DNA of 64,000 nt. It comes from Pseudotabrizicola alkalilacus. Lineage in GTDB: Bacteria > Pseudomonadota > Alphaproteobacteria > Rhodobacterales > Rhodobacteraceae. The notes under the pieces are model-generated. The model saw only the letters and a list, made by a program, of their open reading frames with translations. It did not search any database and was not told the origin of the DNA. A program made the translations under genes and the position numbers. Positions 8,433 to 17,706 of the stretch are shown piece by piece; the first letter of the stretch is position 1, and every line of letters begins with the position of its first letter. The stretch is taken from positions 124,001 to 188,000 of the forward strand of contig NZ_QWEY01000010.1 of NCBI RefSeq assembly GCF_003443995.1. Reading direction: 5' to 3'.

Positions 8433-9584
8433 ATGGAACCCCTCTCCTGGCCGATGATCTTTGCCAAGATGGCCGTGCAGTTCTGGCCGGTCTGGGCGGC
8501 GCTGATCGTGACGATCGTGCTGTCGCTGCAGTTCCGCCGCCGCCTTGGCCTCTATGGCAAGCTGTTTGACTCCAATGTCGGCATCACCGGCTTTGTGATC
8601 GTGATGTTCTGGGTGTTCACGGCGATTTTCGCCGACATGATCATCACCTTTAACCCGATTGCACAGCTGTCGGGGCTGAAGAACGCCCTGCCCGGCACGC
8701 CGCTGCCCGATACCGATCAATGGTATCTGCTGGGCGGCGATCATCTGGCCCGCGATGTCTTCAGCCGCGTGGTGATGGGCGCGCGCCGGGTGCTGACCAT
8801 CGCCCCCGCCGCCACCGTCATCGCCTTCATGGTCGGCATCACCCTTGGCCTGCCCGCCGGATATTTTGGCGGCAAGCTCGATACCGGCCTCAGCTTCATC
8901 GCCAATCTGGTCCTCGCGTTTCCGGTCATCCTGCTGTTCTACCTGCTGGTCACGCCTGAAATCCGCTCCACCGGCGTGCCCATCGTGCTGGCGGCCGTGC
9001 TGTTCCTGTTCCCGGTGATCTTTGTCTCGGTTCTGCTGAACAGCCGCTACTTTACCACCCCCGCGCGCCGCAACCTCTATGTCGGGGTGGCGCTGGTGAT
9101 TGGCCTCTGGGCCTATTCCGGGCTGGCCTTCAACATGGACCCCACCGGCATCTGGTCGATGGACCCGAACCTGCTCAATGTCTTTGTCTCGGTGGTCTTC
9201 GTCAACGCGCCCACCGTGTTCCGCATCGTGCGCGGCATCGTGATGGACCTCAAATCCCGCGATTACGTTGCCGCCGGGCAAACCCGGGGCGAAGGCCCAT
9301 GGTACATCATGCTGTGGGAAATCCTGCCCAATGCGCGGGGGCCGCTGATCGTCGATTTCTGCCTGCGCATCGGCTATACCACCATCCTCTTGGGCACGCT
9401 GGGCTTCTTCGGCCTCGGCGTCAGCCCTGAATCCCCCGACTGGGGCAGCACCATCGACGACGGCCGCCGCCTGTTGTCGATCTACCCCCACCCCGCCGTG
9501 GTCCCTGCCCTCGCCCTGATGAGCCTCGTGCTGGGTCTCAACCTGCTCGCCGACGGTCTGCGTGAAGAATCGATGCGCGACTGA
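8433..9584 (+). CDS. ABC transporter permease, DppC-like, with extra membrane segments
   Basis: Second permease of the peptide-type importer, 383 residues against about 280-300 for typical DppC. An N-terminal hydrophobic segment (about 15-32) precedes the normal first helix. After the GDHLARDVFSRVVMGARR block there is an inserted region (about 175-235) with two additional hydrophobic stretches before the EAA-type loop containing VAAGQTRGEGPW. The C-terminus has LGFFGLGVSPESPDWGS, typical for DppC. The ATG at 8433 lies 9 bases after GAGGA, better placed than the ATG at 8424. It pairs with the equally enlarged DppB-like gene upstream. Confidence 0.92.
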   Translation: MEPLSWPMIFAKMAVQFWPVWAALIVTIVLSLQFRRRLGLYGKLFDSNVGITGFVIVMFWVFTAIFADMIITFNPIAQLSGLKNALPGTPLPDTDQWYLLGGDHLARDVFSRVVMGARRVLTIAPAATVIAFMVGITLGLPAGYFGGKLDTGLSFIANLVLAFPVILLFYLLVTPEIRSTGVPIVLAAVLFLFPVIFVSVLLNSRYFTTPARRNLYVGVALVIGLWAYSGLAFNMDPTGIWSMDPNLLNVFVSVVFVNAPTVFRIVRGIVMDLKSRDYVAAGQTRGEGPWYIMLWEILPNARGPLIVDFCLRIGYTTILLGTLGFFGLGVSPESPDWGSTIDDGRRLLSIYPHPAVVPALALMSLVLGLNLLADGLREESMRD

Positions 9585-9587
9585 CCC

Positions 9588-9634
9588 ATTTTCTGTCCTC
9601 AAATATCCCGGGGGTCCGGGGGCTGGCCCCCGGT
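9588..9634 (+). repeat. dispersed intergenic repeat, CATTTTCTGTC family (copy 1)
   Basis: Sits between the DppC-like gene and the ATPase. It reads CATTTTCTGTC, then an A/T run with ATATCCC, then a GC-rich hairpin (GGGGG...CCCCC). Related copies lie at 30303-30351 (opposite orientation) and 63718-63770. Read on the other strand the GC hairpin precedes the AT-rich tail, resembling a terminator, but here it is inside an operon. Confidence 0.6.
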
Positions 9635-9661
9635 CCTGCACTCCGACGAAGGAACCGCCAT

Positions 9662-11743
9662 ATGACCGACTGGGACCCGTCCAAACCCATCCTTGAAATC
9701 GAGAACCTCTCGATCTCGTTCTTCACCCGGCTGCGCGAGATTCCGGCGGTGATGGACTTTTCCTGCACCGTGATGGCGGGCGAGGCGATGGGGCTGGTCG
9801 GCGAATCCGGCTGTGGCAAATCCACTGTTGCCCTTGCGGTAATGCGCGATCTTGGCAAGAACGGTCGCATCGTCTCGGGCTCGATCAAATTCAAGGGTCG
9901 CGATCTGACCCATATGAATGATGAAGATCTGCGCCAGATCCGCGGCTCGGAAATCGCGATGATCTATCAGGAGCCGATGGCCAGCTTGAACCCCGCCATG
10001 CGCGTCGGCGATCAGCTGGCCGAGGTGCCGATGATCCATCAGGGCATGACCCGCGCGGACGCGCTCAAACTCGCGCGCCAGATCATCGCCGATGTCCGCC
10101 TGCCCGACCCCGACCGCATCCTGCGCGCCTATCCGCACCAGTTGTCGGGCGGCCAGCAGCAGCGCATCGTGATCGCGATGGCGCTGATGGCAAAACCGGC
10201 GCTGTTGATCCTCGATGAGCCGACCACCGCGCTCGATGTGACGGTGGAGGCGGGAATCGTTGATCTGGTCAAGGATCTGGGCACCAAATACGGCACCTCG
10301 ATGCTGTTCATCAGCCACAACCTCGGCCTGATCCTCGATGTCTGCGACCGTCTGTGCGTGATGTACTCCGGCGAGGCGGTCGAGACCGGCAATGTCATCG
10401 AAGTCTTTGACAAGATGCGCCACCCCTATACGCAGGCGTTGTTCCGCTCCATCCCGCTCCCCGGCGCGGACAAGAACACGCACCCGCTGATCGCCATTCC
10501 CGGCAATTTCCCCCTGCCACATGAGCGCCCCCCGGGCTGCAACTTCGGCCCGCGCTGCGACTATTTCCGCGACGGGTTGTGCAATGCGCAAGAGGTGCCG
10601 ATGCTCGCGGTGCCCGGCCACGACCGTCACGCCACCCGCTGCCTGCGCTGGTCCGAAATCGACTGGGACGCGCCCGCCAAGATCGGCAAGGTTACCGAAA
10701 AGCTGCCCCCCGGCCGTTTGGTGCTGAAGATGGAGGATCTGAAGAAATACTATTCCGTCTCTGCCGGAGCCTTTGGCGGCGGCGCGGAAAAGGTGGTGAA
10801 GGCCAATGAATCGCTCAGCTTCGAGGCGCATGAGAATGAGACCCTCGCCATCGTCGGCGAATCGGGCTGCGGCAAATCCACCTTTGCCAAGGTGCTGATG
10901 GGGCTGGAAACCGCGACCTCTGGCCAGATCATGCTGTTTGACGAAAACGTGCAGGACACGCCGATCGAGGCCCGCCACACCGACACCGTGTCAAAACTGC
11001 AGATGGTGTTCCAGAACCCGTTTGACACGCTGAACCCCAGCATGACCGTCGGCCGCCAGATCATCCGCGCGCTGGAAATCTTCCAGAAGGGCAAGGATGA
11101 TGCCGACCGGGTGGAGCGGATGCTGACCCTGCTCGACATGGTCAAACTGCCGCGCGCCTTTGCCGAGCGCATGCCACGCCAGCTGTCGGGCGGGCAGAAA
11201 CAGCGCGTCGGCATCGCCCGCGCCTTTGCCGGAGGCGCCAAGGTGGTGGTGGCAGATGAACCCGTCTCTGCCCTCGACGTTTCGGTGCAGGCCGCCGTGA
11301 CCGATCTGTTGATGGATATCCAGCGCGAGAACCACACGACGCTGTTGTTCATCAGCCATGACCTGAGCATTGTGCGCTACCTCAGCGACCGGGTGATGGT
11401 GATGTATCTGGGCCATGTGGTCGAACTCGGCACCACCGATCAGGTCTTTGCCCCACCCTATCATCCCTATACCGAGGCGCTGCTCTCGGCCGTGCCGATT
11501 GCCGACACCCGCGTGAAAAAGCGCCGCATCGTACTGGAGGGCGACATCCCGTCCGCCATGAACCCGCCCCCCGGCTGCCCGTTCCAGACCCGCTGCCGCT
11601 GGAAATCCCAGGTGCCGGGCAACCTGTGCGACACCGTGCTGCCCCCGGTGCAGGTGCTGGCGGGCGGGCATCAGATCAAGTGCCACCTGTCGGAAGAGCA
11701 ATTGGCGGCGATGGAACCGGTGATCACCATTGCCGCCGAATAG
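9662..11743 (+). CDS. fused double ATP-binding protein of the peptide-type ABC transporter (DppD-DppF)
   Basis: Cytoplasmic ATPase that drives the importer, with two complete ABC domains in 693 residues. Domain 1: Walker A GESGCGKS (47-54), Q-loop YQEPMASLNP, signature LSGGQQQR (about 160), Walker B LLILDEPTTALDV. Domain 2: Walker A GESGCGKS (about 397-404), QNPFDTLNP, LSGGQKQR (about 505), VVADEPVSALDV. Each domain is followed by the oligopeptide C-terminal extension with Cys clusters (PPGCNFGPRC...C and PPGCPFQTRC...C) typical of DppD/DppF, which can bind an Fe-S cluster in related proteins. One gene replaces the usual dppD plus dppF. Last gene of the operon. Confidence 0.95.
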   Translation: MTDWDPSKPILEIENLSISFFTRLREIPAVMDFSCTVMAGEAMGLVGESGCGKSTVALAVMRDLGKNGRIVSGSIKFKGRDLTHMNDEDLRQIRGSEIAMIYQEPMASLNPAMRVGDQLAEVPMIHQGMTRADALKLARQIIADVRLPDPDRILRAYPHQLSGGQQQRIVIAMALMAKPALLILDEPTTALDVTVEAGIVDLVKDLGTKYGTSMLFISHNLGLILDVCDRLCVMYSGEAVETGNVIEVFDKMRHPYTQALFRSIPLPGADKNTHPLIAIPGNFPLPHERPPGCNFGPRCDYFRDGLCNAQEVPMLAVPGHDRHATRCLRWSEIDWDAPAKIGKVTEKLPPGRLVLKMEDLKKYYSVSAGAFGGGAEKVVKANESLSFEAHENETLAIVGESGCGKSTFAKVLMGLETATSGQIMLFDENVQDTPIEARHTDTVSKLQMVFQNPFDTLNPSMTVGRQIIRALEIFQKGKDDADRVERMLTLLDMVKLPRAFAERMPRQLSGGQKQRVGIARAFAGGAKVVVADEPVSALDVSVQAAVTDLLMDIQRENHTTLLFISHDLSIVRYLSDRVMVMYLGHVVELGTTDQVFAPPYHPYTEALLSAVPIADTRVKKRRIVLEGDIPSAMNPPPGCPFQTRCRWKSQVPGNLCDTVLPPVQVLAGGHQIKCHLSEEQLAAMEPVITIAAE

Positions 11744-11763
11744 GCGGGTGGCAAGGACAGGAG

Positions 11764-11793
11764 CCTCCGGCGGGAGTATTTTGAAAGCAGCAA
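11764..11793 (+). terminator. AGTATTTT-type terminator-like element after the peptide transporter
   Basis: CCTCCGGCGGGAG folds as a short stem and is followed by TATTTT and AAAGCAGCAA. It lies 20 bases past the stop of the fused ATPase and before the convergent Mth938 gene. The same sequence recurs twice at 21369-21459. Stem is short, so strength is uncertain. Confidence 0.5.
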
Positions 11794-11805
11794 TCCGGCA
11801 GGGGG

Positions 11806-12174
11806 TCAGCCCTTGATGCTCAGCACCGGCAACAGGGCGGCGGCGATGCGGCGGCCCTCGGACAACAGGACGTTATAGGTGCGGCAGGCGGCGGGGGAGT
11901 TCATGACTTCAACCCCGATGCCCGACGCCTCCAGCAAGGTGCGAAAACCGGCGGGCGGGTGCGCGATTTCCGCCCCGGTGCCAACGAACAGCACGTCAAT
12001 GCGCCCGGCCAGCGACAGCGGGGTTTCGGTATCGTCAAACCCGCCCCAGAGCCCGGCATCCCAAGGCGTGATCAGGCAGGCCCCGCGCAGAACATGGCCG
12101 CCGACCCGGAAAAAGCCGGGGCCATAACCGTCAATGGCTTTTGCGGTGCCATAGCTGATCTCGGTCAGACGCAT
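11806..12174 (-). CDS. Mth938-like domain protein
   Basis: A 122-residue protein of the Mth938/NDUFAF3-like fold (DUF498 group). Visible blocks: GYGPGFFRVGGH, GACLITPW, DVLFVGTGAEI and the C-terminal NSPAACRTYNVLLSEGRRIAAAL, which match this family. The eukaryotic relative NDUFAF3 helps assemble respiratory complex I; the bacterial role is not established. It starts 3 bases after the secF stop, the arrangement seen in many alphaproteobacteria, and is probably the last gene of the yajC-secDF transcript. Confidence 0.85.
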   Translation of the reverse strand: MRLTEISYGTAKAIDGYGPGFFRVGGHVLRGACLITPWDAGLWGGFDDTETPLSLAGRIDVLFVGTGAEIAHPPAGFRTLLEASGIGVEVMNSPAACRTYNVLLSEGRRIAAALLPVLSIKG

Positions 12175-12177
12175 GGC

Positions 12178-13149
12178 TCAGGCGTCAATGTCGGCGTATT
12201 CATCGGGCGCACCCTTTTTCGGCTTGTCGGTCCGGTCCAGCCCGATCATCAGCACCAGATTCTTGGCGATATAGACCGAGGAATAGGTGCCGATCACGAT
12301 GCCGAAGGTGATGGCAAACACAAAGCCCCGGATCACGTCGCCGCCAAAGATCAGCATCGCGATCAGCGCGATCAGCGTGGTGCCGGTGGTCATCAAGGTG
12401 CGCGACAGGGTTTCGTTCGCCGACAGGTTCATCACATCGCGCAGCGGCATGGTCTTGTACTTGACCAGATTTTCGCGCAGCCGGTCAAAGATCACCACGG
12501 TGTCGTTGATCGAATAGCCCAGGATTGTCAGGAGTGCCGCCACGATGGCCAGATCGAACTTGATCTGGAACAGCGCAAACACCCCGATGGTGATGATGAT
12601 GTCATGCACCAGTGCCGCTACCGCGCCGACCGCATACTGCCATTCGAACCGCAGCCAGATGTAGATCAGGATCGCCCCCGATGCGCCCACAACCGCCAGA
12701 ATGGCGCTCCAGATCAGCTCGCCCGAGACCTTGGGTCCGACCGATTCCACCGAAGGAAAGGTGATCGACGGGTCGACGGTTTTCAGCGCATCCTCGACCA
12801 GCTGGATCGTCTCGGGTGTCACCGCCTCGGACCCGTCCTGCGCCGCGATACGGACCTGGGCCACGAACTGATCGGCATCAAAGGTGGGGTCAAACACCTC
12901 GGTGATGGCCACATCGCCCAGCTCCAGCCCGGTCATCGCCTGCCGGTAGGCCGCGACATCCACCGGCTGGTTGCTTTCGGTCCGGATCGTGGTGCCGCCC
13001 TGAAAGTCGATGCCGAAGTTCAGGCCCATCACGGCCCAAAGCGCAATCGAGGCCAGGATCATCACGCAGGAGGTAACGAGCATTGCCCATTGATAGGCAA
13101 AGAAGTTGATATTGGTGTGTTCGGGCGCAAGCCGCAGACGAAAAGCCAT
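12178..13149 (-). CDS. secF: protein translocase subunit SecF
   Basis: Inner-membrane partner of SecD, using the proton gradient to pull secreted proteins through SecYEG. The 323-residue product has an N-terminal membrane helix, the GIDFQGGT motif (about residue 48) beginning the first periplasmic domain, and a C-terminal block of five helices with GYSINDTVVIFDRLREN, the RND-type signature of SecF. ATG at 13149 follows AAGGGA. It lies 11 bases after secD. Normal length and complete. Confidence 0.97.
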   Translation of the reverse strand: MAFRLRLAPEHTNINFFAYQWAMLVTSCVMILASIALWAVMGLNFGIDFQGGTTIRTESNQPVDVAAYRQAMTGLELGDVAITEVFDPTFDADQFVAQVRIAAQDGSEAVTPETIQLVEDALKTVDPSITFPSVESVGPKVSGELIWSAILAVVGASGAILIYIWLRFEWQYAVGAVAALVHDIIITIGVFALFQIKFDLAIVAALLTILGYSINDTVVIFDRLRENLVKYKTMPLRDVMNLSANETLSRTLMTTGTTLIALIAMLIFGGDVIRGFVFAITFGIVIGTYSSVYIAKNLVLMIGLDRTDKPKKGAPDEYADIDA

Positions 13150-13160
13150 GATCTTTTCCC

Positions 13161-14828
13161 TTACACGATAATGGTCTTGGGGCGGCGCCAGCCGACCCAG
13201 ATCTCGACCAGAACCCGCGTCACGAACAGCGCGGTAAAGACCGAAGTGATGATCCCGATGCCCAGCGTGATCGCAAAGCCGCGCACCGGACCGGAGCCGA
13301 CCGCAAACAGCACGGTGGCGGTGATAAAGGTGGTGATGTTGGCGTCGATGATCGCCGACATCGCCTTTTCATAGCCAAGCTGGATCGCGCGGCCCGGGGT
13401 TCTGGCGTTGCGCAATTCCTCGCGGATCCGTTCGAACACCAGCACGTTGGCATCCACCGCCATGCCGATGGTCAGCACAATCCCGGCAATGCCCGGCAGG
13501 GTCAGGGTGCCGCCGATGGTCGACAGCGCGCCGAACAGCAGAGCCACGTTGATGCCAAGCGCGACCGTGGCAAAAACACCGAACAGGCCGTAGCAGGCGA
13601 TCATGAAGAACACGACCGCCGCCATGGCGATCAGCGCCGCAGTCTGGCCTGCATCAATGCTGTCCTGCCCCAGTTCCGGGCCGACGGTGCGTTCTTCAAG
13701 GAATGTCAGCTCGGCCGGCAAGGCCCCTGCCCGCAACAGAACCGCCAGCTCGGTGCTTTCCTCGACCGAGAACGACCCGGTGATGATGCCCGATCCGCCG
13801 GGAATATGGCTCTGGATCACCGGGGCGGAAATCACCTCGGAATCGAGCACGATGGCAAAGGGCGCGCCGATATTGGCGGCGGTGTAATCGCCGAACTTGC
13901 GCGCGCCTTGCGGGTTGAAACGAAAATTGACGGCGGGGCGGTTGTTCTGGTCAAAGGCGGGCTGGGCATCGACCAGCTCTTCGCCGGTCACGACCGGGCT
14001 TTCCTCGACAATGTAATAGGTGCCGGATTCGTCCATCGACGGCAGCAACAGATTGCGCGGGCCGGGGCTGGCCCCCGCATCGGTGGTGCGCCCGATCACC
14101 GGGTTGAAGGTCAGCTTGGCCGTGGTGCCGATCAGCGCCTTGAGTTCCGCCGCCGACCCGATGCCCGGCACCTGAATCAGAATGCGGTCAGACCCCTGCC
14201 GCTGGATCGTCGGCTCGCGCGTGCCGACCTCGTCCACCCGACGGCGTACGATTTCAAGGCTTTGCTGGATGGTGCGGTCATCGGTCGCCGCCCGTTCGGC
14301 CTGTGACAGCTGGATCACAATCTCCAGCCCTTCGGCGCTGACGTCGATATCATTCTGCCCGACGCCGGTCAGGCTGACCACCGGGGTCGCCAGAGCCCGC
14401 ACCGCCTCCAGCGCGGCAGCCATGCCAGCGGGTTCCGAAATCGCCACCCGCAGGGTGCCATCCGGGCTAGGCATACGGCGCACATTGCCGACCGCATTGC
14501 GCTGGTTGCGCAAGGCGTCACGCACCTCGGGCCACAGGGCATCCATCCGCGCCTTGTACACATCTTCGACCTTGACCTCGGCCAGCAGATGCGCGCCACC
14601 GCGCAGGTCAAGGCCGAGGTTCACCAGCGACGACGGCAGGAAATTCGGCCACAGGTCCAGATCGGCCTGCTGGTCCGCCGTGGCGGTGCCGCCTGCCGCT
14701 TCAACAGCGGCAAGCGCGTCATTATGACGCTCGATATTGGTGTAGTTCAGGTTGGGCGCAGCCGCGACAATACCCCATGCACAAATGACAAGGATCATCA
14801 CACGCTTCCACAGCGGCATGGCGTTCAT
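13161..14828 (-). CDS. secD: protein translocase subunit SecD
   Basis: Large inner-membrane subunit of the SecDF complex, 555 residues. One N-terminal helix is followed by the P1 periplasmic region beginning NLGLDLRGGAHLL, a second periplasmic part with RVDEVGTREPTIQRQG, and six helices near the C-terminus with GMAVDANVLVFERIREEL. These are SecD family signatures. The ATG at 14828 follows GGGGAA; an ATG three codons later is an alternative. It lies 14 bases after yajC and 11 before secF, clearly an operon. Confidence 0.97.
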   Translation of the reverse strand: MNAMPLWKRVMILVICAWGIVAAAPNLNYTNIERHNDALAAVEAAGGTATADQQADLDLWPNFLPSSLVNLGLDLRGGAHLLAEVKVEDVYKARMDALWPEVRDALRNQRNAVGNVRRMPSPDGTLRVAISEPAGMAAALEAVRALATPVVSLTGVGQNDIDVSAEGLEIVIQLSQAERAATDDRTIQQSLEIVRRRVDEVGTREPTIQRQGSDRILIQVPGIGSAAELKALIGTTAKLTFNPVIGRTTDAGASPGPRNLLLPSMDESGTYYIVEESPVVTGEELVDAQPAFDQNNRPAVNFRFNPQGARKFGDYTAANIGAPFAIVLDSEVISAPVIQSHIPGGSGIITGSFSVEESTELAVLLRAGALPAELTFLEERTVGPELGQDSIDAGQTAALIAMAAVVFFMIACYGLFGVFATVALGINVALLFGALSTIGGTLTLPGIAGIVLTIGMAVDANVLVFERIREELRNARTPGRAIQLGYEKAMSAIIDANITTFITATVLFAVGSGPVRGFAITLGIGIITSVFTALFVTRVLVEIWVGWRRPKTIIV

Positions 14829-14842
14829 CGCAGGCTTCCCCT

Positions 14843-15166
14843 TCAGGCGGCGGCTGGTTCGGTCTTGTTCATGACCGAAACGATCGTCGCCTTGACGATC
14901 TTGACCTTCACGTTATCCGCGATTTCGACAACGATGGTGCCGTCTTCGTTCACATGGGTCACCTTGCCCACGATCCCGCCTTGGGTCAGCACCTGATCGC
15001 CGCGACGCAGCGCCTCGACCAACGCCTTGTGCTCTTTCAGTTTCTTCTGCTGCGGACGGATCAGCAGGAAATACATGATCCCGAAAATCAGGATCAGCGG
15101 CACAAAGCTGGTGAAAGCGGCAGCACCGCCACCGGCGGCTTGAGCAAAGGCGGGGGTTGCGAACAT
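14843..15166 (-). CDS. yajC: preprotein translocase subunit YajC
   Basis: Small single-pass membrane protein associated with SecDF. The 107-residue product has a short Ala-rich leader, a hydrophobic helix (about 19-36, [14 protein letters not shown]) and the YajC signature [10 protein letters not shown], followed by [18 protein letters not shown] use the ATG at 15166 preceded by GAGGA; longer readings to 15280 lack conserved sequence. First gene of yajC-secD-secF-Mth938, divergent from serS over about 220 bases. Confidence 0.95.
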   Translation of the reverse strand: MFATPAFAQAAGGGAAAFTSFVPLILIFGIMYFLLIRPQQKKLKEHKALVEALRRGDQVLTQGGIVGKVTHVNEDGTIVVEIADNVKVKIVKATIVSVMNKTEPAAA

Positions 15167-15390
15167 CGGCATCCTCATCACTGTCGGGCGGGGCAAACCC
15201 CCGGATTTCATTGCCGCGCACCCTATCTGCGGGGGATTGCGGCTGCAAGACGGGCCCGTTTGCGGCCCTTGGCCTGCCATATATGCGGGGTGTGCCCGGA
15301 ATGGTAGGGCTTTTGCCCAGCTTTTCGCGCCACCTTTTCCCGCGCCCGCATTTGTTGCATAAGCCGGGACGACAACACCAAGAGGCCATC

Positions 15391-16695
15391 ATGCACGACA
15401 TCAAAGCCATCCGCGAAAACCCCGCAGCCTTCGACGCCGCACTGGCACGCCGGGGATTGTCCGCGATGTCGTCGCAAATTCTGGCGCTCGACAGCGACCG
15501 CCGGGCCAGGATCGTGGCCGCCGAAACCGCACAGGCCGAACAGAACCGCGCCTCCAAAGAGGTGGGTGCCGCCAAGGCACGCGGCGATGATGCGGAATTT
15601 GAGCGCCTCCGCGCGCTGGTGGCGCAAACCAAAGCCGACATCGCCCGCCTGACCGCCGAAGCCGGAGAGCAAGACACCGCCCTGCGCGACCTGCTGATGG
15701 GCATCGACAACCTGCCCTTGCCTGAAGTGCCCGATGGCAAGGACGAGGCGGATAACGTCGAGATCCACCGCTGGGGGACGCCCCGCACGTTCGACTTCAC
15801 GCCCGTTGAGCATTTCGACATCGCAGGCGTCAAACCCGGCATGGATTTCGAGACCGCCGCCAAACTCTCCGGCAGCCGTTTTGTGGTGCTCAAGGGCGCG
15901 GTGATCCGCGTTCACCGCGCGCTGGCGCAGTTCATGCTCGACACCCATATCGACGAACACGGGCTGCAGGAAACCTGGACCCCGGTGCTGGTCAAGGACG
16001 AGGCGATGTATGGCACCAACCAGCTGCCGAAATTCGCCGAAGACAGCTACCAGACCACCAACGGCTGGTGGCTGATCCCGACGTCCGAGGTGACGCTGAC
16101 CAACACCGTCGCCGGCGACATTCTGGACGAGGCGCAGCTTCCGATCCGCATGACCGCCCACACCCAGTGCTTCCGCTCCGAAGCGGGCAGCGCGGGCAAA
16201 GACACCTCCGGCATGTTGCGCCAGCACCAGTTTGAAAAGGTCGAGATGGTGACGATCTGCACCCCGGAGTCGCATCTGGAGGAACAGGAGCGCATGCGCC
16301 GTTGCGCCGAAGCCATTCTTGAAAAGCTGGAAATCCCCTACCGCACCATCATCCTGTGTACCGGCGACATGGGCTTTGGCGCGCAGCGCACCTTTGATCT
16401 GGAGGCGTGGTTGCCCGGCCAGAACCAGTTCCGCGAGATTTCCTCGGTCTCGACCTGCGGCCAGTTTCAGGCCCGCCGGATGAACGCGCGCTATCGTCCT
16501 GCCAAAACTGAAAATGGGGGGGTCAAGCCCGATTTCGTCGCCACCCTCAACGGCTCCGGCCTTGCCGTCGGCCGCTGCCTGATCGCGGTGCTGGAAAACG
16601 GGCAACAGGCCGATGGCTCGGTCGATCTGCCAGCGGTGCTGCACCCCTATCTGGGCGGCAAAACCCGGATTTCTGCCACGGGCGCGCTGGAGTGA
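15391..16695 (+). CDS. serS: seryl-tRNA synthetase
   Basis: Class II aminoacyl-tRNA synthetase charging tRNA-Ser and tRNA-Sec, cytoplasmic, 434 residues. The N-terminal coiled-coil arm (about 30-100) is rich in Ala, Glu and Lys. Class II motif 2 ([20 protein letters not shown]) and motif 3 (near [11 protein letters not shown]) are present. The start at ATG 15391 follows AGAGG; the reading frame is open further upstream but that part is not family-like. Stands alone, divergent from yajC. Confidence 0.97.
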   Translation: MHDIKAIRENPAAFDAALARRGLSAMSSQILALDSDRRARIVAAETAQAEQNRASKEVGAAKARGDDAEFERLRALVAQTKADIARLTAEAGEQDTALRDLLMGIDNLPLPEVPDGKDEADNVEIHRWGTPRTFDFTPVEHFDIAGVKPGMDFETAAKLSGSRFVVLKGAVIRVHRALAQFMLDTHIDEHGLQETWTPVLVKDEAMYGTNQLPKFAEDSYQTTNGWWLIPTSEVTLTNTVAGDILDEAQLPIRMTAHTQCFRSEAGSAGKDTSGMLRQHQFEKVEMVTICTPESHLEEQERMRRCAEAILEKLEIPYRTIILCTGDMGFGAQRTFDLEAWLPGQNQFREISSVSTCGQFQARRMNARYRPAKTENGGVKPDFVATLNGSGLAVGRCLIAVLENGQQADGSVDLPAVLHPYLGGKTRISATGALE

Positions 16696-16747
16696 AACCA
16701 AAGCGCGGCGGGCGCGTTTGCCCCATAACTTGTCTGCAAGGTGAACC

Positions 16748-17464
16748 ATGACCCTCCGCGCGATTTTCCTGATCCTCGTCACGCTCACCTTTGCGGTAGC
16801 GCCCTTTGTCACGCCGCCCTTCACCGGCTATGATCCGGGCCGCTTTCCGGTGCAGATCCCGGAGCCCGCCGTGCAACCGGCGGGCTATGCGTTCTCGATC
16901 TGGTCGGTGATCTATGTCTGGCTGATCCTCCACGCCGCATACGGCTACTGGAAGCGCGCCCACAGCATGGATTGGGATGAGGTGCGGGTGCCGCTGATGG
17001 TCTCGCTGCTGATCGGCACGGTCTGGCTGGCCATCGCGGGCAGCTTCCCGCTGCTGGCCACCCTCGCCATCCTGTTCATGCTGGCCACCGCCATGGTCGC
17101 GTTCTTTCAGGCTGATGAGTTTTATGACCGCTGGATGCTCTCGGCTCCGCTGGCGATGTACGCAGGCTGGCTCTCCGCCGCCTCTGCCGTCTCCATAGGG
17201 GTGATGCTGGCAGGCTATGGTGTGCTGAGCGACAGCGAAAGCGCGATCGTGATGATGGCCATCGTGTTGGGTGTCGCTGGCATGGTGCAATGGCTGCGCC
17301 CCTATATGCCGATCTATGGTGCAACCGTGGTCTGGGCGCTGATCGGCATCATGGCCGCCAATGCCGACAGCAACCTCTTCGTTGCCCTGATCGCCGCCGC
17401 CGCCGCCGCCGCGATGGCCGCCCTGACCTTCTACACCTGGCACAAACGGCGCGTCACCGTCTGA
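16748..17464 (+). CDS. TspO/MBR-related multi-pass membrane protein
   Basis: A 238-residue integral membrane protein with about seven hydrophobic segments and many Trp and Tyr. The block QPAGYAFSIWSVIYVWL near residue 45 resembles the P-x-W/Y-x-F-x-x-x-W-x-x-x-Y region of TspO-like tryptophan-rich sensory proteins and their larger relatives. It lacks other diagnostic residues I could use, so this is a fold-level call. TspO proteins bind tetrapyrroles and modulate photosystem genes in Rhodobacter, but that function cannot be carried over here. Downstream is a GC-rich repeat. Confidence 0.5.
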   Translation: MTLRAIFLILVTLTFAVAPFVTPPFTGYDPGRFPVQIPEPAVQPAGYAFSIWSVIYVWLILHAAYGYWKRAHSMDWDEVRVPLMVSLLIGTVWLAIAGSFPLLATLAILFMLATAMVAFFQADEFYDRWMLSAPLAMYAGWLSAASAVSIGVMLAGYGVLSDSESAIVMMAIVLGVAGMVQWLRPYMPIYGATVVWALIGIMAANADSNLFVALIAAAAAAAMAALTFYTWHKRRVTV

Positions 17465-17479
17465 CGCCCGGTCCAAGCC

Positions 17480-17612
17480 CCCCCTCCCTCTCCCTCCCCC
17501 ACAAAGGGGGGAGGGAAGCGATAGCCTTGCATTGGCACCAAGGCTGACAGCTGCCAGAAAAAGCGCCTCCCCTCCCCCTCGTGGGGAGGGGCTGGGGGTG
17601 GGGGGCGCACCG
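17480..17612. repeat. MITE-like GC-rich inverted repeat unit
   Basis: Two pyrimidine/purine-rich hairpins flank a small central hairpin. Left arm about 17480-17515 (C/T-rich then AGGGGGGAGGG), centre AGCCTTG...CAAGGCT at 17523-17545, right arm about 17567-17607 (CTCCCCTCCCC...GGGGAGGGG). The left and right blocks are also complementary to each other, so the whole can form one long stem. No ORF is supported. Such units are common between proteobacterial genes. Confidence 0.6.
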
Positions 17613-17706
17613 CCAGCCGCAAAATGCGCACCCATGCCGCGCAATCCCTCGCCGCCGCCCTCACCAGCGCTTGACCTTCCGATGGCGCTAGGGCAAGCCA
17701 CGCCGC

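Noticed and set aside
7833-9641. 602-codon open frame on the minus strand across both permease genes
   Set aside because: Antisense shadow of clearly conserved permeases; the His/Asp/Gly/Gln-rich translation is typical of high-GC antisense frames.
15223-16824. 533-codon minus-strand frame over serS
   Set aside because: Shadow of serS; no supporting signals.
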